A stretch of 62,624 nucleotides of DNA from Microcaldota archaeon (GTDB lineage: Archaea; Micrarchaeota; Micrarchaeia; Norongarragalinales; SBBD01), in assembly GCA_016212475.1 (NCBI GenBank), contig JACRGC010000006.1, positions 1-62,624 of the forward strand, written 5' to 3'. This document shows positions 41,815 to 49,149 of the stretch, one piece after another. A program made the position numbers and the translations under genes. The number at the start of each line of letters is the position of its first letter. Position 1 is the first letter of the stretch. The notes under the pieces were generated by a model, which made no database searches, was not told the origin of the DNA, and worked only from the letters and a program-made list of their open reading frames with translations.

Positions 41815-42381
41815 CTACGCATCTTTTTTTGGTTTTGCGGATTTTGCCAAAGACCCATAAGGGGAGGTCATTCCAAGTTTTTGGTATATTGGCTCAAGGA
41901 TTTTTTTTGATGACCGGTGCTTTGAAGAATTTGGTTCGACAAACGAAGGTATTTTTTCAGCCGAAATCCTATGATGTGCAATCAACAAAGATTGCTCTTT
42001 TGGCGCGAGTTTATTCCATTTTGGAGTTTCCATTGCCTCTTTTACTCCAAGATAAGTATCCCATTCCCTAGGTATTGTAAATGGGGCAGGGCCATGTTTG
42101 GCAACTAATTTTCCGCGCTTTGGATCGGTTAGTCCAAGCCAATTTCGGACATTGCGCAAAATCCCCCCAATCCTGCTAAGCTCGATATTGGGCAGTTTGT
42201 TTTCCTGAGCTATTTGGGAATACGTCTTGGCGCCCGATTCGTCTCGTTGCAAAATAGAATTCAATATCATGTGCTGGAAATGATCTTCGGATTTGAAATG
42301 TTCTAGAATTTTTGGATTATTTCCAATTGCTTTTTTTATCTCCGAAATGGTTTCCAACCGTTCCTTTACTTTTATTCCCAT
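41815..42381 (-). CDS. Hypothetical protein, paralogue of the downstream gene
   Basis: The 188-aa protein aligns along most of its length with the neighbouring product, sharing the elements IELSRIGGILRNVRNWLGL, AKHGPAPFTIPREWDTY, PKWNKLAPKEQSLLIAHHRIS and LGMTSPYGSLAK. QIAQENKLPNIELSRI could be a helix-turn-helix. It ends 9 bp before the second copy, so the pair is co-transcribed with the dUTPase-family gene upstream. Confidence 0.65.
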   Translation of the reverse strand: MGIKVKERLETISEIKKAIGNNPKILEHFKSEDHFQHMILNSILQRDESGAKTYSQIAQENKLPNIELSRIGGILRNVRNWLGLTDPKRGKLVAKHGPAPFTIPREWDTYLGVKEAMETPKWNKLAPKEQSLLIAHHRISAEKIPSFVEPNSSKHRSSKKILEPIYQKLGMTSPYGSLAKSAKPKKDA

Positions 42382-42389
42382 ATTCTAAC

Positions 42390-42899
42390 CTATTTCAAAT
42401 TCTCCATATGATGGATTCCTGAATACCCCTCCCTTGTTTCCTGGCTTAATTTCATGAAAATCAATTGGGATACTTTTGCGCCTTTTTTTAGCTGGAGGCC
42501 GTTTTCATTTTCAACAAGCAGAGCCGTTTCGCCTTTTCCATGGTAGCCAGGATCCCAAAAGCCATGGTGCATCATGCAACCGGATCGCATAACTGAAGAG
42601 CGCAATATGTTGATTGCGGCAACATCGTTTGGGAGCCTTACTTCCTCGGCAAATTGGAGCTTGTAGATGCCTTTTGGAAGATTGAAATAGCCCCTCGAAT
42701 CTGGATGCAGCTCCTCAACTTCGCTAAGTTTGCGCTCCTTGTTGTCAAAATCTATTTTTCCAGATGTTTTGAATTTGTAAACCTTGGAAACGGTTAGATC
42801 AATTCCTGCGGGCTGGAGCTGCTCATCCAAGTTTACATAATTGGAAACTAGGCCGGATTTTTGTATTCTTTCCTTGATTTCGTGTTTTGATAAAAGCAT
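42390..42899 (-). CDS. dUTPase/dCTP deaminase family protein
   Basis: The trimeric dUTPase-fold protein (169 aa) has QPAGIDLTV, RSSVMRSG and GFWDPGYHGKGETALLVEN. The final motif resembles dUTP-hydrolysing members more than strict dCTP deaminases, which have an AGFxDPGFxG sequence with an extra Glu. It probably limits dUTP. Which reaction dominates cannot be told from motifs alone. It lies upstream of the paralogous pair by 8 bp. Confidence 0.85.
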   Translation of the reverse strand: MLLSKHEIKERIQKSGLVSNYVNLDEQLQPAGIDLTVSKVYKFKTSGKIDFDNKERKLSEVEELHPDSRGYFNLPKGIYKLQFAEEVRLPNDVAAINILRSSVMRSGCMMHHGFWDPGYHGKGETALLVENENGLQLKKGAKVSQLIFMKLSQETREGYSGIHHMENLK

Positions 42900-42931
42900 A
42901 TTGATAAACCAAAAAACTTCAACGGATAAAC

Positions 42932-43267
42932 TTAGGGATTAAAGGTAATAAATGATTTTGTCAAATTGTAGGTAAAGCTGAAAACTTCGGCTGATTTTTT
43001 GCCAATTTCCGAATCGGGAAAAACTGCGCCAACAGCGTAAAAAACGCCCATTAAGGCAATTAACGAGAGCAAAATCCACCCAATTGAAGAAAATCCCTGA
43101 TTATTGTTTGATGCGGACATGATCCCTAAAATCAATACCAAAATTATGAAAACAAAGAATATTGCCTGCAAAAGAGCCGCTGCAAAAAAGTAAACAAAAC
43201 CGATGATGAATAGCGACACGATTGCCATTACCATCGCAATTCCCATCCGATCGTATTTTTCCGCCAT
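42932..43267 (-). CDS. Small membrane protein
   Basis: The 111-aa protein has three hydrophobic helices: MVMAIVSLFIIGFVYFFAA, LQAIFFVFIILVLILGIM and IGWILLSLIALMGVFYAV. The C-terminal 30 residues are probably outside or cytoplasmic. No conserved motif is visible. It may be transcribed with the dUTPase-family gene, 32 bp downstream. Confidence 0.65.
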   Translation of the reverse strand: MAEKYDRMGIAMVMAIVSLFIIGFVYFFAAALLQAIFFVFIILVLILGIMSASNNNQGFSSIGWILLSLIALMGVFYAVGAVFPDSEIGKKSAEVFSFTYNLTKSFITFNP

Positions 43268-43323
43268 ATTGCATTTAGGTAGGAAGAATGGGAATTAATA
43301 ACGGATCTTTCCTGAATAAAAAA

Positions 43324-43395
43324 AGCCCCGGGCGAGAATCGCACTCGCGACCTTTTCCTTACCAAGGAAACGCTCTACTCCTGAGCTACCGAGGC
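43324..43395 (-). tRNA. tRNA-Thr(GGT)
   Basis: On the minus strand the acceptor GCCTCGG pairs with CCGGGGC (one G-U). The D-arm is GCTC...GAGC. The anticodon arm is TTTCC-TTGGTAA-GGAAA, with anticodon GGT. The T-arm is intact. CCA is not encoded. Seven T residues follow as a terminator. Unlike three other tRNAs in the window, it has no insertion. Confidence 0.96.
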
Positions 43396-43524
43396 ATTAG
43401 GCTATTTTTTTAGAATTATGCATTAAAAACGGTTTTGTATTGGGTAGATACGCAGGAAAACCGTTTTAAAACATAGCATTCATACTATGTACCTCATTTT
43501 AGTATATTATTCACAGGTGTTTAG

Positions 43525-43686
43525 ATGGGAAAATTTCCAATAGCAGATAAGGCAATTTATGGAATTCTAATTTGCAAAAAATGCAAATCAAGGAATCCGA
43601 TGGGAGCGGTTAGATGCAGGAAGTGCAACTTTCCAAATCTACGCCCAAAAAGGCAGCGGAAGAAGGAGGCAAAGGGAGGCAAGTAG
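43525..43686 (+). CDS. rpl40e: Ribosomal protein L40e
   Basis: This 53-aa zinc ribbon has C17-x2-C20 and C31-x2-C34 in ICKKCKSRNPMGAVRCRKC, then NLRPKRQRKK. The sequence is standard for archaeal L40e. GGTG lies 5 nt before the ATG. In eukaryotes this protein is made fused to ubiquitin; here it is separate from the modifier gene 4 kb away. Confidence 0.95.
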   Translation: MGKFPIADKAIYGILICKKCKSRNPMGAVRCRKCNFPNLRPKRQRKKEAKGGK

Positions 43687-43751
43687 AAGAATTCGCCTTT
43701 AAGCTCCTTTATTTACTTTTTTATTTTAACTTTAGCGTCAGCTTTTTCCAT

Positions 43752-43891
43752 GCAGGGGTTCCTGAGCCTGGTCAAAGGGGCGGGACTTAAGTGACCTTTT
43801 TCTTTCACGAAAGAAAAAGCCCCACGGAAAAAGAAAGGTCCTGGAAATCCCGTGCTGTAGAGCTTCGGGGGTTCAAATCCCCTCCCCTGCA
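43752..43891 (+). tRNA. tRNA-Leu(TAA) with canonical intron
   Basis: Acceptor strands are GCAGGGG and CCCCTGC. The anticodon stem CGGGA/TCCCG encloses CTTAAG-A (anticodon TAA), interrupted after position 37 by a 55-nt intron at 43792-43846. The intron pairs GACCTTT with AAAGGTC and contains a 10-bp hairpin TTTTTCTTTC/GAAAGAAAAA. A long variable arm (class II) precedes the intact T-arm TTCAAAT. The position is the normal archaeal splicing site. Confidence 0.93.
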
Positions 43892-43903
43892 TTTGAGCTT
43901 CTT

Positions 43904-44020
43904 AGGGGAACCTAAGGTTCCCCCACTAACCTCGGAAGCATCCCCCTCCCATTAGTTGCCCACCCAAATTGGACGCGCCCCCCCTTTAATTTGTCGCAGC
44001 TACCCCCTTAATTTGTAAAA
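43904..44020 (+). repeat. Palindrome and tail repeats related to copies A-D (copy E)
   Basis: After tRNA-Leu, GGGGAACCT (43905-43913) and AGGTTCCCC (43915-43923) form a near-continuous palindrome. Two tail-like motifs follow, CCCCCTTTAATTTG and CTACCCCCTTAATTTG. The outer stem seen in copies A-D is not clear, so this may be a degraded or divergent copy. The tail motif also recurs at about 53837-53850. Confidence 0.5.
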
Positions 44021-44021
44021 C

Positions 44022-44873
44022 TTATTTTGCTTTTTTCATTAGCTCAAAAACTAAAAGATGATGCGAATCCCTAATTGTTGGCTGGTCAAATCCCAAATCC
44101 TGCGAATGGCTTACCTTGTATCCTATTTTTTTGAATCGGCTAACCCAACCCTTGGCGGTCTCATATGTGCCCGGAACGGGAATATCTGCAGAATGGAAAA
44201 GCCGGTTGTATAAGTGATCGTTCATGAATGTACGCTCGCGATCCAGAAGTATTTCTTTTGGGGTTTTGCCAACTGGGACAGTTTCAATTATTACCAGTTT
44301 TTTTATTTTGAGCCTTTTTAGTTCCTTTAAAATCAGCTCATTTTCCTTTTCATGGTGCAATACATTGGTAATTACTGCGGCGGAAAAAGTACCAGGCTTA
44401 GCATAGACCCTTTTTCCATCGAATAATCTTATTGGAACATTCACGTGACTTGCAGGGTAATGCTTAACATCTATGCCTTCCACATCCAAACCCAATTTTT
44501 CACTGATAAGGTGCGTAACTTGGCCATCTCCACACCCAAAATCCAAAACCTTTCCGCTAACCCCTTTTAGATGAGGAGCAATTTGCGAAAATATCAGATC
44601 CGCGCGATTGCTTAGTTTTTCTTGCAATATTTGCGGAAGAGTTAGGGTTTTGCCGTTTTTCTGCCTTACCCTGGTTCTTTCCAACATCCCAAGAATTTTA
44701 GTTTCAACATGCTTCAGTGGTTTATTTTCTCCAAGCAACCAAAGCACATTTCTTGAAAGTTTCTTAGCATGAAAATTCGATAAACCAAGCTGCCTGAAAG
44801 TGTGGGTAAAATCTTCATGAACTGCATTCACCAATTTGGTGTTTTCAAGGATCTTTTGAATTCGCTCCTGCAT
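44022..44873 (-). CDS. SAM-dependent methyltransferase
   Basis: In this 283-aa protein, residues about 105-220 form the Rossmann methyltransferase core. The SAM-binding glycine motif is VLDFGCGDGQVT, the acidic strand end is VEGIDV, and the motif IV region is AAVITNVLHHEKE. The N-terminal 90 residues are helical and may recognise substrate. The substrate is unknown. I use ATG 44873, preceded by TGTGAG, because a TATA-like stretch near 44905 makes the upstream ATG (44894) unlikely. Confidence 0.82.
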   Translation of the reverse strand: MQERIQKILENTKLVNAVHEDFTHTFRQLGLSNFHAKKLSRNVLWLLGENKPLKHVETKILGMLERTRVRQKNGKTLTLPQILQEKLSNRADLIFSQIAPHLKGVSGKVLDFGCGDGQVTHLISEKLGLDVEGIDVKHYPASHVNVPIRLFDGKRVYAKPGTFSAAVITNVLHHEKENELILKELKRLKIKKLVIIETVPVGKTPKEILLDRERTFMNDHLYNRLFHSADIPVPGTYETAKGWVSRFKKIGYKVSHSQDLGFDQPTIRDSHHLLVFELMKKAK

Positions 44874-45009
44874 TATCTCACAAAATATTTTCATCTTTCT
44901 AAGTTTAAAAATATGATAATTAGACTTTTTTATGCGGATTCAAACTATTTTGGATTAATTGAAGTATTATAAATCTGCCTTCCCAAAAGTGTAGGCTGAG
45001 TGGAAATTT

Positions 45010-45414
45010 ATGGAATACGAAAAACTGCTGGATAGGGCGTATGCAACCCTTCCAAAAAAGAAGGAATCCTCTGAAAGGTTTGAAATACCTACTGCCGATA
45101 CGATGCTCCATGGAACCAAGACAATTATCAAGAATTTCGATGGGATTTGCCAAAAAATCAGGCGGACACCGGAGGAAGTTTCAAAATTCCTATTCCGGGA
45201 GCTTGCAATTCCGGGAAAACGGGATAAAGATGGGCTTTTGCTGCATGGAAAAATTGCAATTAAGTTAATAAATGATAAAATCGCCCTATATACGCAAACG
45301 CACGTGATTTGCAAGGAATGCAAAAAGCCAGATACGCACACGCAAAGCCAGGGAAGGGGCCCGAAAATTTTGATTTGCGAAGCGTGCGGGGCTAGGAGCA
45401 CGATATTGGAATAA
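45010..45414 (+). CDS. Translation initiation factor aIF2 subunit beta
   Basis: The 134-aa protein has the helical N-terminus (YEKLLDRAYATLP), the core GTKTIIKNFDGICQKIRR and KFLFRELAIPGKRD, and the zinc ribbon VICKECKKPDTHTQ...ILICEACGA. It forms part of the heterotrimer that delivers initiator tRNA. The last 33 bp of the gene are repeated about 110 bp downstream. aIF1A follows. Confidence 0.95.
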   Translation: MEYEKLLDRAYATLPKKKESSERFEIPTADTMLHGTKTIIKNFDGICQKIRRTPEEVSKFLFRELAIPGKRDKDGLLLHGKIAIKLINDKIALYTQTHVICKECKKPDTHTQSQGRGPKILICEACGARSTILE

Positions 45415-45524
45415 AAAATATGAAAAAATAAAGGAAGGGGATGATTCGAAGAGGCAGCGGGGAAACCTTGGTTTCCCCAAGGCGTTTGATGGCGTGCGGG
45501 GCTAGGAGCACGATATTGGAATAA
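45382..45524 (+). repeat. 33-bp direct duplication of the aIF2-beta 3' end around a palindrome
   Basis: The last 33 bp of the aIF2-beta gene, including its stop (45382-45414), recur exactly at 45492-45524. Between them lies GGGGAAACC (45459-45467) and GGTTTCCCC (45470-45478), a 9-bp perfect inverted repeat like those in the dispersed repeats. The second copy is non-coding. Confidence 0.85.
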
Positions 45525-45570
45525 TAAGCAAAAAAATTAGTTATTGGCAAAATTAATTAAAAGTGAGAAC

Positions 45571-45873
45571 ATGGCAGATTTTGTACCGGGAGAAATTCAT
45601 TTGCGGCTTCCTAGGAAAAACGAGATTTTTGGGATTGTTCGCGAAATGTATGGCGGATCTAGGATGAGGGTTGAGTGCCAGGATGGAAAAGAGCGTCTTT
45701 GCAGGATACCAGGAAGCATCAAGAACCGCGTTTGGGTTAAGATTAACGATGTTGTGCTAATTGAGCCTTGGAGCGTGGAAGGGGATTCGAAGGGGGATAT
45801 CGCATATAGGTACACAAGGCCGCAGGTAGATGCGCTTCAAAGAAAAGGTTTCCTTAAGCCAGCCACAAGATAA
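45571..45873 (+). CDS. eif1a: Translation initiation factor aIF1A
   Basis: From ATG 45571 the protein is 100 residues. It has the OB-fold sequence LRLPRKNEIFGIVREMYGGSR, then CQDGKERLCRIPGSIKNRVW and VLIEPW, typical of aIF1A. GTGAG lies 3 nt upstream. An in-frame TTG at 45544 adds nine residues absent from the family. Confidence 0.95.
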   Translation: MADFVPGEIHLRLPRKNEIFGIVREMYGGSRMRVECQDGKERLCRIPGSIKNRVWVKINDVVLIEPWSVEGDSKGDIAYRYTRPQVDALQRKGFLKPATR

Positions 45874-45909
45874 CGCGGGTTTTATATACGAATTCCACGT
45901 AGTTTTCTC

Positions 45910-47868
45910 ATGCTAAAATTTTTGGCAGCATTTGCATTATTTTTAACGCTAATTCATGCAATTCCAGCGCTTAATTTGGAGTGCGGATTTGATCCGGCAC
46001 CAATTTCCGGGGTTACAAATGCACAAATTCCATTAAGCCTTAGAATTTCAAGCGATTTGGACGCACAAACCACAATTGGCACGCAATTGGACTGTGGGAA
46101 TGGGGACTACGGTCAAATGCAAAGCGCGCAAATCCAAGAAACGCATTTGGCAAGCGGCAATTTTACCTGCATTTACAACAATGCAGGGGATTACACGGCA
46201 AATGCAAAGGCGGTTTATTTGGGAATAGAATACACATGTTCACCTGCAACTATTGGAATTGCGCAGAACCCAAATCCTCAAGGGATTGAAATTTTTGATA
46301 TTTCAATTAGCCCGCATATTTTGGCAGGAAGCTTGGTTACAGCCGGATTTGCAGTTAAAAACAACGGGAATTTGGATGTTTCAGAAATCAATATTTCAGT
46401 AACAGATGCAACGGATTCAAATTCCCTTTATTCAAGCGAAGGGAATGCAATTAGCGCCGGATCGTCAAAAACATTTGAATTCCAATGGGATACCGCGAAT
46501 TTGGGAACCGGGGCGCGCCAGTTGATTTTTTCGGCTTATTTTGGATCGTCTTCGTTCCATGTTTCAAAACTAGTTCTAATTCAGAATATACCAACAATTG
46601 GAAGTGTGAATGCAATCACGCAAGCCACTAGCACAATTATTTCATGGAATGAAAATCCTTCAGGAAACTATTCGATAACGTATTGGAAAACGGATGGGGA
46701 GAATTCTACGATTTCAAATTCTACTTTTGCCCAGGCTCACAGGCAGGAATTGGCCCAGTTATTTGCCAATTCGAATTATAGATATATAATTTTAGGATGC
46801 AATTTGGTTGGTTGCACAAATTTTGAAGGGAGCTTTGAAACACTTGCCCAAGCGCCATCAGCAAGCCCAACTCCAAGCGCAACATCGACAGTTACAGCTA
46901 CTTCGCAACCAACCATTTCTGCAACGCCGTCTACAACTCCTAAACCAACAAAACGACCATCGGTTGCTCCAACTTTTACTCCATCTCCAACAATTAGCAA
47001 AATCGAAATCGTAAAGGAGGAAATTGGCGAGGTGGATATTGAAGAGCTGAATAAAATCCTCGATAATGAGACCGTCAGGGAAATAGTGGAATCGAAGGAT
47101 AAGGCAATTTTCAATCGGATCCAGATAACCAGAAACCAAACCGATCCGGATGATTATATCGGGGAACGCACAACGGTTAGGCTCATTGCAACTACGGATT
47201 CGGTTCCCAAATTGCTTACGCCTAAATGCTACTTATCCCCTCAGGATAAAAACTCCCCAAGGGGAGCTAATGCCGCGCCTTGCACATGCACCGAAAATTA
47301 CGGGTCCAACCCCTCCAGGTTTATTTGCGTAATCGATCCCAAATTCCCAAAAACATTGGGGGAAAACTATGTGATCGAGCTTTCAAATGAGGAAAAGGAG
47401 AAGGGGATTTTTTCATTGGCATTAAAAATCGGGAGGAAGCCGGAGCTGTCAAGGTATACGATCAAGGCAAAAAAAACGGATTACGTTTCAATTGGGGGGA
47501 TTTTGCTTGGGATAATCATGATGGGCTATGCGATTTACCATTTCCTATCAAGGATGGAAAAGGAGCATAAGGCGGGGGAAACCCTCTACAACCATAAGAA
47601 AAAGCTGCTCGAGCAGATGGAATCCATAAAATTCCAATACCTGAAAAGGACAATCGATTATGAAGCGTACACAAAGGTCATGACAATCAAGCAAAAAGAA
47701 CTCACGGAAGTGAATACAAGGATTGCGGAATTTGAAAACAAGATGGCGGATGAAAAAGCGCCGGAAGGAAGGGAAACCGAAACCGAAATAAAAAGGAAAA
47801 TAGCGCAGCTTAGGATGAAGCAGGAGATGGAAAAAAAGCCGGATGATCAGAATATGGTGAAAAAATGA
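45910..47868 (+). CDS. Large cell-surface protein with stalk and cytoplasmic coiled coil
   Basis: This 652-aa protein begins with a signal peptide (MLKFLAAFALFLTLIHAIPA). Beta-sandwich domains follow, one of which (FDISISPHILAGSLVTAGFAVKNN split over two strands) looks like a CARDB repeat. Residues about 315-360 are a Ser/Thr/Pro stalk, probably glycosylated. A membrane helix (IGGILLGIIMMGYAIYHFL) precedes about 100 highly charged helical residues inside the cell. It may be a surface or adhesion protein. The end overlaps the next gene by 4 bp. Confidence 0.75.
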   Translation: MLKFLAAFALFLTLIHAIPALNLECGFDPAPISGVTNAQIPLSLRISSDLDAQTTIGTQLDCGNGDYGQMQSAQIQETHLASGNFTCIYNNAGDYTANAKAVYLGIEYTCSPATIGIAQNPNPQGIEIFDISISPHILAGSLVTAGFAVKNNGNLDVSEINISVTDATDSNSLYSSEGNAISAGSSKTFEFQWDTANLGTGARQLIFSAYFGSSSFHVSKLVLIQNIPTIGSVNAITQATSTIISWNENPSGNYSITYWKTDGENSTISNSTFAQAHRQELAQLFANSNYRYIILGCNLVGCTNFEGSFETLAQAPSASPTPSATSTVTATSQPTISATPSTTPKPTKRPSVAPTFTPSPTISKIEIVKEEIGEVDIEELNKILDNETVREIVESKDKAIFNRIQITRNQTDPDDYIGERTTVRLIATTDSVPKLLTPKCYLSPQDKNSPRGANAAPCTCTENYGSNPSRFICVIDPKFPKTLGENYVIELSNEEKEKGIFSLALKIGRKPELSRYTIKAKKTDYVSIGGILLGIIMMGYAIYHFLSRMEKEHKAGETLYNHKKKLLEQMESIKFQYLKRTIDYEAYTKVMTIKQKELTEVNTRIAEFENKMADEKAPEGRETETEIKRKIAQLRMKQEMEKKPDDQNMVKK

Positions 47869-48725
47869 AACCGGATAAGCTGGGGCTTTTGTTTGCAATA
47901 GGAGCTGCTTTTTGCTTCGGGCTAGGAAATCCGTTTGGCACCCTAACCGTCCAAAATGCGAACACTTTTGTTAGCGCATTTTATGTTGCATTTGTTGCGG
48001 GATTTTGCCTTTTTTTAATAACGCTTTACAGGGGAAAACTAAACTCCATAAAATCCAAAGATGTTGGCGAATACTTAAAGTTAGGATTTATCGGATTTGC
48101 AATTCCGCAAACTTTAGTCCTTTATGCATATACTAAAACTAGCGCATTGAATGTCTTGTTCCTATTAAGGTCTGAAATATTCTTTGCAACAATTTTGGGC
48201 GCTTTGATTTTCAAGGAAGAGATCAAGAATAGGCAAATTGGAGGAATCATGCTCGGGTTTATTGGAGTATTTGTATTTTCAACAGGCCTATCGTTTAACT
48301 CGTTCAATTTGGCGGATGGTATCGTATTCATATCTACAATTTTTTGGGCGTTTTATGTAGTTTTTGCCAAAAACCTGCTTGGGAAATTAGACGCAATAAC
48401 AATTGGCGGAATGAGATATTGGGCGGCAATTCCATTTCTGTTTATTTTGGCAATTTCCCAGGATCAGAATCTTTCTTACCCAATTGCCCAAATCCCTGTC
48501 CTTGCGATTTTTTCCATTTCGACATTTGTTATTGGCATAATTTTGTACAATAAGGCAATCGAATCCTTGGGGGTTTGGAAGGCGGTCGTCCCGGGCCAAT
48601 TGCTTTCAATAATTTTCGGGGCAATTGCCACCTGGGTTGTTTTGGGGGAAACGCTTACAGCAGTTAAAATGGGGGGAGGATTGCTGATTATTGCAGGCAC
48701 CGTAATAGCCCTTGGGAAAAAATAA
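47865..48725 (+). CDS. EamA/DMT family transporter
   Basis: The 286-aa protein has about ten membrane helices in two EamA repeats, the first ending in LRSEIFFATILGALIFKEEI and the second in WVVLGETLTAVKMGGGLLII. This is the drug/metabolite transporter pattern. The substrate is unknown. Its ATG lies in the ATGA overlap with the surface-protein stop, so the two are coupled. Confidence 0.85.
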   Translation: MKPDKLGLLFAIGAAFCFGLGNPFGTLTVQNANTFVSAFYVAFVAGFCLFLITLYRGKLNSIKSKDVGEYLKLGFIGFAIPQTLVLYAYTKTSALNVLFLLRSEIFFATILGALIFKEEIKNRQIGGIMLGFIGVFVFSTGLSFNSFNLADGIVFISTIFWAFYVVFAKNLLGKLDAITIGGMRYWAAIPFLFILAISQDQNLSYPIAQIPVLAIFSISTFVIGIILYNKAIESLGVWKAVVPGQLLSIIFGAIATWVVLGETLTAVKMGGGLLIIAGTVIALGKK

Positions 48726-48756
48726 AGCCGGTAAAAAATCAGGTAAAAATAAAAAG

Positions 48757-49011
48757 CGGGCTCGGAGGGATTTCCTTGCCTTGCCCCTTTCTCCAAAAAA
48801 ACTATGTTTTTATGGCCCAACAGACTAAAGGTCTGTTCGGTGGAAGAAAGGTGCAGAAGGCTCCGCGCCAAAGAACCATATTGATTTGCAAATCAAAAAA
48901 AGGTTTTCTTTGCGGCGCCATCGCTTTCTTTTCCAAAAGAAAGCAAGGCGTTTTGGACCCTCGACTTTTCGGTTAAGAGCCGAACGCTCTACCAAGCTGA
49001 GCTACGAGCCC
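48757..49011 (-). tRNA. tRNA-Lys(CTT) with a 181-bp T-loop insertion
   Basis: On the minus strand GGGCTCG (from 49011) pairs with CGAGCCC (48764-48758). The D-arm is GCTC...GAGC and the anticodon arm TTCGG-CTCTTAA-CCGAA, anticodon CTT. T-stem strands GAGGG and CCCTC are exact complements but are separated by 48771-48951. Removing this gives T-loop TCCAAAT. Boundaries can slide within an A run. No insertion is present in the anticodon loop. Confidence 0.88.
48771..48951 (-). repeat. Hairpin-rich T-loop insertion of tRNA-Lys
   Basis: Read on the minus strand the insertion begins ACGCCTTGCTTTCTTTT and forms a perfect 10-bp hairpin GCTTTCTTTT/AAAAGAAAGC. GGCGCCGCAAAGAAAA, the palindrome GATTTGCAAATC, and TTTGGCGC follow. 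The first 100 bp are homologous to the insertion in tRNA-Met at 52567-52677. The remaining 80 bp contain another hairpin, AACAGAC/GTCTGTT. It has no ORF. Confidence 0.85.
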
Positions 49012-49149
49012 ATGAATTGCTTAAAAAATCAAGCAAACATATTCCTAATGGAATCATTTTTTAAAATAAAACGCAATTAGGGAATAGGCTATTTTTTTTC
49101 ATTATCAATGAATATAAAACCCACTACTTTGGCTAAAAAGGGCAAGAAC

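Noticed and set aside
43904-44020. CRISPR-like array from repeated tail motifs
   Set aside because: Only two tail copies occur with no regular spacers, no leader and no cas genes.
45492-45524. Second functional copy of the aIF2-beta C-terminus
   Set aside because: It is only 33 bp with no open frame connecting to a gene.
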